A stretch of 64,000 bases of DNA from Gammaproteobacteria bacterium (GTDB taxonomy: Bacteria; Pseudomonadota; Gammaproteobacteria; Enterobacterales; Neiellaceae), in NCBI GenBank assembly GCA_017425245.1, contig JAFOOX010000022.1:94666-158665 (forward strand). The letters are read 5' to 3'. The notes beneath the pieces are model-generated. The model did no database searches and had not been told where the DNA came from. It worked only from the letters and a program-made list of their open reading frames with translations. Positions 18,152-25,242 of the stretch are shown in pieces; positions within the stretch are counted from its first letter, which is position 1, and every line of letters starts with the position of its first letter. The position numbers and the translations under genes were made by a program.

Positions 18152-19753
18152 ATGAGAAAAGAGAAGTTGTCTATTTACCTCGCGAGAGAGGGCAATAAAC
18201 AAGATTCGGATGTTATAAAGCTAGAAAATGTCAAAGGACCTATCAAGCTATCTTTGCCAGAAGCGGAATCTGCCGCTCTCTACATAAAAAGGCAACCACC
18301 CAAGAGTGCGCCGCCATGGACTAGGTTATTCACGCTAAATAATCAGGTTGATGCTTCTGAATTTGGATTCTCCTCTAACGTTGGGGCTGTTTTTATAGTT
18401 AGAGTGTCCGGCGCGACTTTTATACTTTCGTTTGGTACAGGTTTTCATCTATTAAAACCAGAGTCTATTGAACGCGATTTCGGTTTAAAAGTGACATTGA
18501 ATTCAGTTGATCCTGATAAGTTAAGGAGCCTTGACAAGGCAAGTTATGACCATAATCCATTAAACTCTAGAACTCAAAGTACAAAAGATGTTGATATATT
18601 TAATCTCCATTTAGATTCCGAGATGGAAATGCTCTATGCAGTGACGGGGGCATCTTTAGTTAAAGAATTCGGTAGCCATGTGACTGGGCGAGACGCTCTT
18701 ACAATAGCAGTTGAAGCTAACCTGTCTGATATCCCGGGTATCTTGTTCGAATCGCTAAAACGGTATCGCTCTAACTTGCCGGCTAAGTTTAGTTGGGTTG
18801 AGAACATTAATAGGGTGCGAGACTTAGATGAGATTGAAATATTGGATTTGGAATTGAATGCTTGTTTGGCCAATAAGAAATTTGATAGCCTCTGGCTGGG
18901 CGAGCCAGAAATAGTAGATTGGGAAGGCCAAATTGGATACTCATTTGAAAAGAGCGCAAGAGCCTTTCGTTACACCGTATTGTCCTTTGATGACTACATA
19001 AAGCATCTAAATGGTGCAACTCCCACAATTGATTTAATGAAGGAAAATGTCATTCATGTAAATAACAGTGAGTATCAGCCCATTAAGAGCTGGTCAGTCT
19101 ATCGTTGTTTGTATGCGGAAATCACATTTGGTCAGAGTTGTTATGTATTGAGGAATGGCATTTGGTACAAGATTAACTCTACTTTCGTTTCGGCAGTTAA
19201 TGACTATCTTGCTGATGTTTGCATTCACTCATTTAAGTTCCCTGTATATTCTCATGATGATGAGGGTGAATATAATGAGCATGTGTCTATAACTCAAAGT
19301 GGATTCTGCTTGATGGACAAGAAAAACATTCATATCGGCGGGCCATACGACAAATTGGAACATTGCGATTTGATTAAAGATGGAAAAGAGTTTGTTCATG
19401 TCAAACTATACCGAAGCTCTGGCACTTTAAGTCATCTTTTCGCTCAAGGGTTTGTCGCTGCGGAGGCGTTTATAAAAGACAAGGATTATAGAGAGAAACT
19501 AAATCCAAAGCTGCCGGCACCAATAAGGCTTAGAGATCCTAAACCTAGGCCAGATCCAAGCAAATACACGATCGTGTATGCAATAGCGACCACAAAAGAT
19601 ATACCAAGGGAGCTGCCATTTTTCTCAAAGATAACTCTAAAGAACGCCTTAAAAACCCTGCGAGCTCTAAACTATAATGTAGCTCTTTCGAGAATAGAGA
19701 TAGATGCGAAATGGCTAATGACCAAAAAATGTAAACCAACGAAATGTAGTTAG
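18152..19753 (+). CDS. TIGR04141 (DUF6119) family sporadically distributed protein
   Basis: 533 residues. The N-terminus KEKLSIYLAREGNKQDSDVI and C-terminus IVYAIATTKDIPRELPFFSKITLKNA fit the TIGR04141/DUF6119 family as I recall it: large cytosolic proteins found patchily, often near defence or mobile genes, with no agreed reaction. A mid-region GASLVKEFGSHVTGRDAL is consistent with the family's conserved block. The gene is visibly A+T-rich compared with its 60-plus percent GC surroundings, and its codon use differs, which points to horizontal transfer. It stands alone between two converging sets of composite repeats. The ATG lies about 6 bases after an AGGA purine stretch (GGCAGGATGCAAAA), a moderate ribosome site. 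Confidence 0.78.
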   Translation: MRKEKLSIYLAREGNKQDSDVIKLENVKGPIKLSLPEAESAALYIKRQPPKSAPPWTRLFTLNNQVDASEFGFSSNVGAVFIVRVSGATFILSFGTGFHLLKPESIERDFGLKVTLNSVDPDKLRSLDKASYDHNPLNSRTQSTKDVDIFNLHLDSEMEMLYAVTGASLVKEFGSHVTGRDALTIAVEANLSDIPGILFESLKRYRSNLPAKFSWVENINRVRDLDEIEILDLELNACLANKKFDSLWLGEPEIVDWEGQIGYSFEKSARAFRYTVLSFDDYIKHLNGATPTIDLMKENVIHVNNSEYQPIKSWSVYRCLYAEITFGQSCYVLRNGIWYKINSTFVSAVNDYLADVCIHSFKFPVYSHDDEGEYNEHVSITQSGFCLMDKKNIHIGGPYDKLEHCDLIKDGKEFVHVKLYRSSGTLSHLFAQGFVAAEAFIKDKDYREKLNPKLPAPIRLRDPKPRPDPSKYTIVYAIATTKDIPRELPFFSKITLKNALKTLRALNYNVALSRIEIDAKWLMTKKCKPTKCS

Positions 19754-19984
19754 CGTGTACTTTAGAGCGCGGCACCAGCGGGCGTCTATTATCAGGGCTG
19801 CTGGGCCTGCTGAAGTTTAAGACAAATGAATGTTAATGTCTTACGGAGCTGAGACCCTTGGTGGAGCAATTAAATTGCGAGGTTAAAAGGTGTGGGCCGT
19901 GTACGGATTTACGGGCGAGCTGTGGAGAGCACATACGCGTTGCAAGATTCGAGTAGCGAATAAGACCAGAGCCTGCACGGGGCG
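19754..19984. other. intergenic DNA between converging modules
   Basis: Between the DUF6119 stop and composite repeat F. I see no open frame with a ribosome site, no tRNA and no clear terminator. Confidence 0.6.
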
Positions 19985-20300
19985 ACATTTCTTCCAACCC
20001 CTTGCCCACCACCCGCACCCACGCCAGCCAACCCACGGCCAGCTGGTCGAAGGGATTGAGCTGGCAGGGATGCCAGCGAAAGCAAATCTGGGCAGGAGAG
20101 CCCATATTTGCGACCCCGTAGCCCGGCAGAACTTACGCCAGTACGCGATGGTGGTGAGCTTGGGGGCCGCCGGGATTGGTAAGGGCCGGGCGGGACCGGC
20201 CCTTGCCCGGCCTGCGCCGGCCGGTCGGCGCTCTTATCAAATCGCCACGCGATTTGTCTCAACGCCTGCGGCGCAAGCGCCGCTACGGACTTTCGTCTCA
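19985..20300 (-). repeat. composite hairpin repeat, copy F (reverse orientation)
   Basis: Same family read on the - strand. The internal stem is GCTGGC-AGGGAT-GCCAGC (20060-20077), a third pairing-preserving variant. A second stem AAGGGCCG/CGGCCCTT occupies the place of the long stems of copies A-D, and AAATCGC-CAC-GCGATTT is present near the right end. It lies directly 3' of the small membrane protein gene on the - strand. Confidence 0.85.
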
Positions 20301-20636
20301 ATTGGCGCGACCTTTCGTCAACGCACGCCGAGAAGTTAGAGTTACAGCGGCCAGCAGCAGGGCAAGGGCGATCAAAATTGTGGTGGCATGCCCTACCAGA
20401 AACTGATAGAGCGTGAAGCCGATAAAGCCGTTCTCATCGCTAAGTAGCCGTATCCAGTACTGGGACGGTTCCGCATCCTGCAGGAGGTTGGACCAGGACG
20501 GCATGGCTTTGACCACCAGCAAGGTTGTTGGGTCGTCGCTGAACAACACAACCGCCGTCATGGTTTTCAGTGCCAGTAATACAATCCCGAAGCCAACAAG
20601 AACGAGCGAGATTATTCTAGGGAGCGGATAGCGCAT
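20298..20636 (-). CDS. small membrane protein, candidate immunity partner of amidase
   Basis: 112 residues with two strongly hydrophobic segments (about 8-33 and 78-97) and a short loop between (SDDPTTLL to LLSDENGFIG). It starts 20 bp inside the end of the amidase frame, a typical tight two-gene arrangement. Inhibitors of peptidoglycan-targeting toxins are often membrane or periplasmic, so an immunity role is plausible. No named family recognised. Its 3' part is duplicated about 1.5 kb away, at 21815-21925. Confidence 0.6.
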   Translation of the reverse strand: MRYPLPRIISLVLVGFGIVLLALKTMTAVVLFSDDPTTLLVVKAMPSWSNLLQDAEPSQYWIRLLSDENGFIGFTLYQFLVGHATTILIALALLLAAVTLTSRRALTKGRAN

Positions 20637-21174
20637 GTCTTTTCCTCAAAGTGCTTATCACGGGCAACAGCTCGCTTCCTGGGCAAGAGTAATCTTGCCC
20701 TTTGAGAACTTCCTTATGTCCACCGAGCTTGGATATTGGAAAATACGTCTTAAGCAATTTTATGAGCCGCTCCAGCGCTTGAAGCTGCTGAGCTGACAGG
20801 TCATCGTCGATATCCCACCACTGATGGTCAAAGTCACCCATCATCAAGATCCCGATCTTTCCCGTATTGCTCAGCTTGACGTGGCTGCCTTTGTATACAA
20901 TTTCTCTGCCTTCATAAAGCTTGCCCGTTTTACCTACAAGGTAATGGTAGCCAACGTCATCATACTTATTTATGGCCATGTGGTGACGTTCTACGTCAAT
21001 GGGGTCGTCTTTGCCACTATTTCCTGAATGATGGACGACAATGCTGTTGTAGGCCCAGTCTTCAACAAGTTTTTAATAATTGGGTGTCAACCGACCCCAG
21101 TTAAGGCGTCGCTCAATACTCAGTTGGGTAAGGATGATGTTCTGAATGGCGCGTCGACCGACAATATTTGACAT
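20617..21174 (-). pseudogene. PGRP/Amidase_2-type N-acetylmuramoyl-L-alanine amidase with in-frame stop
   Basis: A perfect AAGGAGG site precedes an ATG at 21174 opening MSNIVGRRAIQNIILTQLS, but codon 34 is TAA (21073-21075) right after TPNY. The same frame then continues KLVEDWAYNSIVVHHSGNSG, MAINKYDDVGYHYLVGKTG, and GGHKEVLKGQDYSCPG, the zinc-ligand and core motifs of amidase_2/PGRP domains (first His in VHHSG, later His in GGHKE, Cys in YSCPG). An internal ATG at 20979 would make a 120-residue product lacking the first zinc His, so it should be inactive. Either a nonsense mutation has killed the gene or the stop is a sequencing error or recoded. Such enzymes cleave the stem peptide from peptidoglycan; paired with a membrane protein, a bacteriolytic effector is possible. 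Confidence 0.75.
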
Positions 21175-21334
21175 GTAACCTCCTTGTTTTCATGGCCCGC
21201 GTATCCGTGCGGACTTTGTCTTCGATACTCGCTCAACTTACATGGCTAGAGCTGTAAGCGGACCAGCGATCAGCCGTTATGTGATGCGTTTCAAGAAATT
21301 TTCACCTCCAGCCGTCAGCTGCACCACCACTCCC

Positions 21335-21420
21335 ACCCTTGCTCACCACCCGCACCCACGCCAGCCAACCCACGGCCAGCTGGGTGACGGGCGAGCGGAC
21401 CGAATGGCCGCGAGAGTCAC
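21335..21420 (-). repeat. partial composite repeat fragment
   Basis: Contains the GCCAGCCAACCCACGGCCAG stretch shared with copies F, G and H but breaks off after it into unrelated sequence. Reads as a truncated copy beside copy G. Confidence 0.7.
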
Positions 21421-21469
21421 TAAGGTGATCAACTAAGGACGTCAAATCGATGCGTGGCGAAAGCCCTGT

Positions 21470-21800
21470 ATTCCCCACACCCTTGCCCACCACGCACACC
21501 CAAGCCAGCCAACCCACGGCCAGCCGGGTGTAGGGGTTGAGGCAACAGGACGTTGCCGAAAGCCACTATGGGCCATGGAGGGCACATTGTGGCGACCCCG
21601 TAGCCCGGCAGAACTTACGCCAGTAACAGATGGTGGTGAGCTTGGGGGCCGCCGGGATTGGTAAGGGCCGGGCGGGTCCGGCCCTTACCCGGCCAGCGCC
21701 GGCCGGTCGGCGCTCTTATCAAATCGCCACGCGATTTGTCTCAACACCTGCGGCGCAAGCGCCGCTACGGACTTTCGTCTCAATTGGCCGGACCTTTTGC
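21470..21800 (-). repeat. composite hairpin repeat, copy G (reverse orientation)
   Basis: Includes GGCAAC-AGGAC-GTTGCC (21541-21557), the GGGCCGG/CCGGCCC stem and AAATCGC-CAC-GCGATTT. From about 21594 it is nearly identical to 20108 onward, and this identity runs through the repeat into coding sequence of the membrane protein. Confidence 0.87.
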
Positions 21801-21814
21801 CAGCGCACGCCGAG

Positions 21815-21925
21815 AAGTTAGAGTGACAGCGGTCAGCAGTAGGGCCATGGCGATCAAAATTGTGGTGGCATGCCCTACCAGAAACTGATAAAGCGTGAAG
21901 CCGATAAAGCCGTTCTCATCGCTAA
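21815..21925 (-). pseudogene. 3' fragment of the small membrane protein gene
   Basis: Nearly identical to the last third of the 112-residue membrane protein gene (matching about 20329-20443) and then abruptly unrelated after CTCATCGCTAAGT. There is no start codon or ribosome site. Together with copy G it makes a roughly 330-bp direct duplication of gene end plus repeat. Confidence 0.85.
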
Positions 21926-22087
21926 GTGAAATCTGGGACACCCATCTTCAGTTGTCCTGGACGGCGACGCGGCAGAAAGTGGGTGACCCCCAATTGGGTC
22001 AAGCAATTTGGGAGCTTCACCTCAATATTGACGGCTATTCGTACTATTGAGTCGTCGGCGTGGGGTATATTGGATCCAACGGTTAGA
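21926..22087. other. intergenic DNA, nothing identified
   Basis: Follows the duplication break. I see no supported gene; a short frame on the - strand ending GQLKMGVPDFT could be a transposase tail, but I cannot confirm this. Confidence 0.4.
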
Positions 22088-22115
22088 GAAGGACGCCCTC
22101 AGGGCTTGGTCCTTC
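22088..22115 (-). terminator. hairpin 3' of the DUF1240-like gene
   Basis: Nested stem GAAGGAC-GCCC-TCA-GGGC-TTG-GTCCTTC ten bases past the stop codon. It lacks a strong U-run on the exit side, so it may be a weak terminator or a 3'-end stabiliser. Confidence 0.5.
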
Positions 22116-22124
22116 AGCGCCTTG

Positions 22125-22577
22125 TTACTTATTTTTAAGGTCGGGACCGCATTCAATAAACGATTGGATGTATACGATGTCCCGAACAAACAACCACTGG
22201 TGAGATGCCTCCTCGCAAACAGCATAACCTTGTTTCTTAAAATATTTGTCAGCAGCGAAATGTGCAACATGAGGAAATGCGAACGCTAGAACCACACCAG
22301 ATATAGCCAAGCGGGAGAAAAAAGTAGTCTGCTCGTTTGTTAACGGGCGACTTAACCAAAACTCCCTAATAATCATATAAGCGAGTGCTAGTAGGCCAAC
22401 ACCAACACCAAGCATGTAGTAAGAACCTTTGTCGAAAGTAACTATTGGTGATGCCCTATGGCTAAATAGCGAAAAAAGCCGATATAAAAACCATACAATG
22501 GCGCTAACGCCGAAGGCCAAGAGGAACACCGGCGTACCAATGCGGTCAATTAATGAAGGTGAATCTACTTTTTCCAT
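22125..22577 (-). CDS. DUF1240-like membrane protein, candidate immunity protein
   Basis: 150 residues with four predicted membrane helices (about 14-36, 50-70, 86-104 and a weaker one) and a conserved-looking tail YAVCEEASHQWLFVRDIVYIQS, which resembles DUF1240 family proteins encoded after toxin genes. The gene starts one base after the upstream toxin-like gene ends, so the two are translationally coupled. A multi-helix inner-membrane protein is the expected form of protection against a pore-forming toxin. Family call is from motif memory. Confidence 0.66.
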   Translation of the reverse strand: MEKVDSPSLIDRIGTPVFLLAFGVSAIVWFLYRLFSLFSHRASPIVTFDKGSYYMLGVGVGLLALAYMIIREFWLSRPLTNEQTTFFSRLAISGVVLAFAFPHVAHFAADKYFKKQGYAVCEEASHQWLFVRDIVYIQSFIECGPDLKNK

Positions 22578-22578
22578 A

Positions 22579-23451
22579 CTAGCTGACTTTCGGGAATTGG
22601 GATAAGTATTCGCGTAACGTCTTTCTCACCCAAGTAACTGCAATTGCTCGTGCCGATGTCACTGCGCAATCAATCACTTTATCTATAGCTTTACCGGCAG
22701 CGCCTAGCATTTTAATCTTTTTCTGATTGATACCATTTTCTGCGTTGTCTGCCATCTCATCTATACCGGCGATCACGCGGTTGGTAATTCCTAAACGGTT
22801 ATCCGCATATTCAAGAAGCATGGAGGCGCCCACACCCACTAGAACAACAGCGACAATTGGACCTACTGCGAATGTTGCGACAACAGTAGATGAAGCGATT
22901 AAAATTGCCGCACCAGTTGCGATCCCTACCTTTACGACATCGGTAGCCAAAGTCCCAATTAACTGGGTTAACGTGGCTTGGTCCGTGAGAAAATAGTCGG
23001 CCACCCTATAAGCAGAAAGTAATGCTACTGTAATAATGCACCCAACTTTGGCTGAATTGACTGCACCAGCTCTACCCAATCCCATGCTAATCACTTTAGG
23101 ACTTTTAATCCCATACTTAGTGCCAGTGAGCACAGTTCTTAATCCGGCGTGGCCTTTTATAATGATATGAGGCTTGCCGCCATAGTTCTTAATGTACGTC
23201 CTTGCTCCAACCCCCCCCAAATCACCAATCAACTTGGCCATGGTTACTGCATCATCCGCAGAAGCGTAATAGCTTGCGCCCACGCCCACTTTGCCTTTTA
23301 TTTTCTGCCAAGCGGTTTGAACGGCCTCTTGTCTCCCTTTGGGTGAAGATTTAATGATGGCATCCATCTCTGCAAATGAAACGACATAAATTTCGTGCGT
23401 GTTCGACAGGATTTTTTCTTGTAGTTCTTTCTTTTCGCTCTCTGTAAGCAT
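22579..23451 (-). CDS. hydrophobic toxin-like protein, candidate pore-forming effector
   Basis: 290 residues. The N-terminal third is charged and soluble; the middle (about 125-220) holds several hydrophobic, glycine/alanine-rich stretches, including GCIITVALLSAYRVADYFL and FAVGPIVAVVLVGVGASMLL, then an amphipathic tail. That layout, with no signal peptide, fits type VI-delivered or contact-dependent membrane-depolarising toxins. I chose the ATG with GGGAG nine bases upstream; a GTG three codons earlier has no spacing. The gene is less GC-rich than the core genes and is paired with a membrane partner. Confidence 0.6.
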   Translation of the reverse strand: MLTESEKKELQEKILSNTHEIYVVSFAEMDAIIKSSPKGRQEAVQTAWQKIKGKVGVGASYYASADDAVTMAKLIGDLGGVGARTYIKNYGGKPHIIIKGHAGLRTVLTGTKYGIKSPKVISMGLGRAGAVNSAKVGCIITVALLSAYRVADYFLTDQATLTQLIGTLATDVVKVGIATGAAILIASSTVVATFAVGPIVAVVLVGVGASMLLEYADNRLGITNRVIAGIDEMADNAENGINQKKIKMLGAAGKAIDKVIDCAVTSARAIAVTWVRKTLREYLSQFPKVS

Positions 23452-23869
23452 TTTTTCCACTCCCTTGGTTGAAACTGAGACAAGAAATAACAGTATTATT
23501 AACCGGCATGCACATTTTCACACACCGGTGATCGGCGACGACCAGATTCCTGTAGATCTGCTGATCAGTGACGTATGTCATGTCGACGCTGGTACGACGC
23601 GAGTTGTGATCGCTGGCGCCATTCGCAGCAGATAACCCTGCTGGCGCTTGGTGGCGATCTTGACGGGCCAAATAAGTTGTTGGGGTTCGGAAAAATTCAT
23701 CGGGGGTCCATCCCTTGCGGCAGCTCGTCTTGAGCACTGGCTTACTCTATAAGCGGCGGTGCGCAGAGCTAAGTAAAAATTCCCGATTTGTGGATCTTGA
23801 TCACAGCGAGAACGGCCCGGAGGAGAACGTCGCGGCGCCGTCTCGGCGGACATCCATCTCATAACCAGC
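23452..23869. other. upstream region of toxin-like gene, nothing else identified
   Basis: About 420 bp that should contain the promoter of the toxin-like pair. Small open frames on the - strand have neither ribosome sites nor recognisable products. No hairpin modules were noticed here. Confidence 0.5.
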
Positions 23870-24200
23870 GGCAGCGCTGTATTTCCCACCCCTCGATCAC
23901 CACCCGCACCACGTCAGCCAACCCACGGCCAGTCGGGTGTAGGGGTTGAGGCAACAGGACGTTGCCGAGAGCCGCTATGGGCCATGGATGGCGCATTGTG
24001 GCGACCCCGTAGCCCGGCAGAACAACCGACGGATATTGATGGTGGTGATCGCGGGGACCGCCGGGATTGGTAAGGGCCGGGCGGGTCCGGCCCTTGCCCG
24101 GCCTGCGCCGGCCGGTCGGCGCTCTTATACAAATCGCCACGCGATTTGTCTCAACGCCTGCGGCGCAGCCGCATTCTCAGGTATGAAGTACGAGATACGA
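23870..24200 (-). repeat. composite hairpin repeat, copy H (reverse orientation)
   Basis: Read on the - strand it starts near the csiV end with heptamer-like CTCGTATCTCG, then the TGC-loop module, AAATCGC-CAC-GCGATTT, the GGGCCGG/CCGGCCC stem, the GGTGGTGATC boundary, GGCAAC-AGGAC-GTTGCC (23950-23966) and the CCAGCGGCAGCGCTG end. It is immediately 3' of csiV in the same orientation. Confidence 0.87.
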
Positions 24201-24255
24201 GCAGCGAGCGCTGCATAGCCCCGCAGCTGCCGGGCTATGGCGCTGGTACTAGCGG

Positions 24256-25242
24256 TTATGGCGCAGCAGGCGCCGCCGCTGGTGCGGCCTCAACGCCATC
24301 GCGAACCTGCACAATCACCCCATACAGCGGGTGATCGAGGTAGTAGGTTTCGCCTTTTTTCAGCGGGCGCAGCTGGGCCAGCGGGTAGGCGAACAGGAAG
24401 GGTTCGCTGCTGCTGGTGGGGGCGGTGTTGCTGGTTTCGTCGCCGACGGCCAGCACCTGAACATCACCTTCCACTTTCACTGCGCCGCTGCTCAGGCTGT
24501 CGTTACCGGAGGCAGTGGTGGTTGCCGTTTCGCCGTTGTCGCGCACCGGCACTGTGCCCGGCTGGCGCCACTGCAGGCTGGTTTCCACCACCAGCGCGCC
24601 GCTTCGATACAGGCTGAGGGTGCCATCCAGCTCCCAGCGCGGGGCCGGGCCGGTGATCAGGGGCTGGCCCAGTTCAGCGGCGGCTTCGGCCTGCAGATCG
24701 CCGACCAGATCGGTGGTCGGTTTGGCGGGCGGGGTAGGCGGCAGCTGGTAGCCATCGTCACCAAACTGCGGGCCATAGTTGCGGCCGCCGATCAGGCGCA
24801 CCGGCAGGGCGGTGGTGCGGCTGGCGGCCAGCGCCTGCTGCCAGCCGGTATGCAGCAGCACCCGGTAGTTGCCCTGACTGGCCAGTTTGCTGCGGGCGTC
24901 AGCCAGTTTCAGCTGGTCGGCGGCAAGCAGGCGGATGCCGTTGTCGGGCTGGGGCTCGACATTGGCACTGGTGATCACCGGCTCGATCTGATCCGGCAGC
25001 GGGCTCAGCTTGCAGGTGATGCCAGGGGTGTTGCACGGCACCCAGGGGTAACGGCCGAGGGGCAGGCCGGCGCTGTCAAAGCGCTGGATCTGCTGACGGT
25101 CGGGCCAGGCTTCATCGACGCTGTCGGCGTTGATGGTGCGGGCAAAGACGATCACCTCCACCTCCAGCGGGGCGGCGCGACTGGTAGAGGCCCATAGCAG
25201 GGCGGCGGCCAGCAGCGGCAGGGCGATCAGATGACGCATCAT
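24256..25242 (-). CDS. csiV: CsiV family periplasmic protein
   Basis: 328 residues with a signal peptide (MMRHLIALPLLAAALLWASTSRA). The mature N-terminus LEVEVIVFART and the C-terminal YPLAQLRPLKKGETYYLDHPLYGVIVQV match the CsiV family, which in Vibrio binds peptidoglycan and is needed for growth with certain D-amino acids. The gene overlaps the end of mfd by 4 bp (ATGA), the linkage seen in other gammaproteobacteria. The tail AAPAAAPAAP is low-complexity. GAGGAG ribosome site upstream. Confidence 0.85.
   Translation of the reverse strand: MMRHLIALPLLAAALLWASTSRAAPLEVEVIVFARTINADSVDEAWPDRQQIQRFDSAGLPLGRYPWVPCNTPGITCKLSPLPDQIEPVITSANVEPQPDNGIRLLAADQLKLADARSKLASQGNYRVLLHTGWQQALAASRTTALPVRLIGGRNYGPQFGDDGYQLPPTPPAKPTTDLVGDLQAEAAAELGQPLITGPAPRWELDGTLSLYRSGALVVETSLQWRQPGTVPVRDNGETATTTASGNDSLSSGAVKVEGDVQVLAVGDETSNTAPTSSSEPFLFAYPLAQLRPLKKGETYYLDHPLYGVIVQVRDGVEAAPAAAPAAP

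Noticed and set aside
21926..22087. Transposase 3' remnant (tail GVPDFT)
   Set aside because: Too short and only weakly familiar; cannot be supported.
13986..23451. Type VI secretion locus
   Set aside because: Effector-like pairs are present but no tss, vgrG, hcp or PAAR gene was seen in the window.
23578..23889. - strand small protein upstream of the toxin-like gene
   Set aside because: No ribosome site and no known family; runs into repeat H.
13290..24200. Classical integron with attI and integrase
   Set aside because: No tyrosine recombinase or attI is in the window; repeats are longer than attC and differ in motif.
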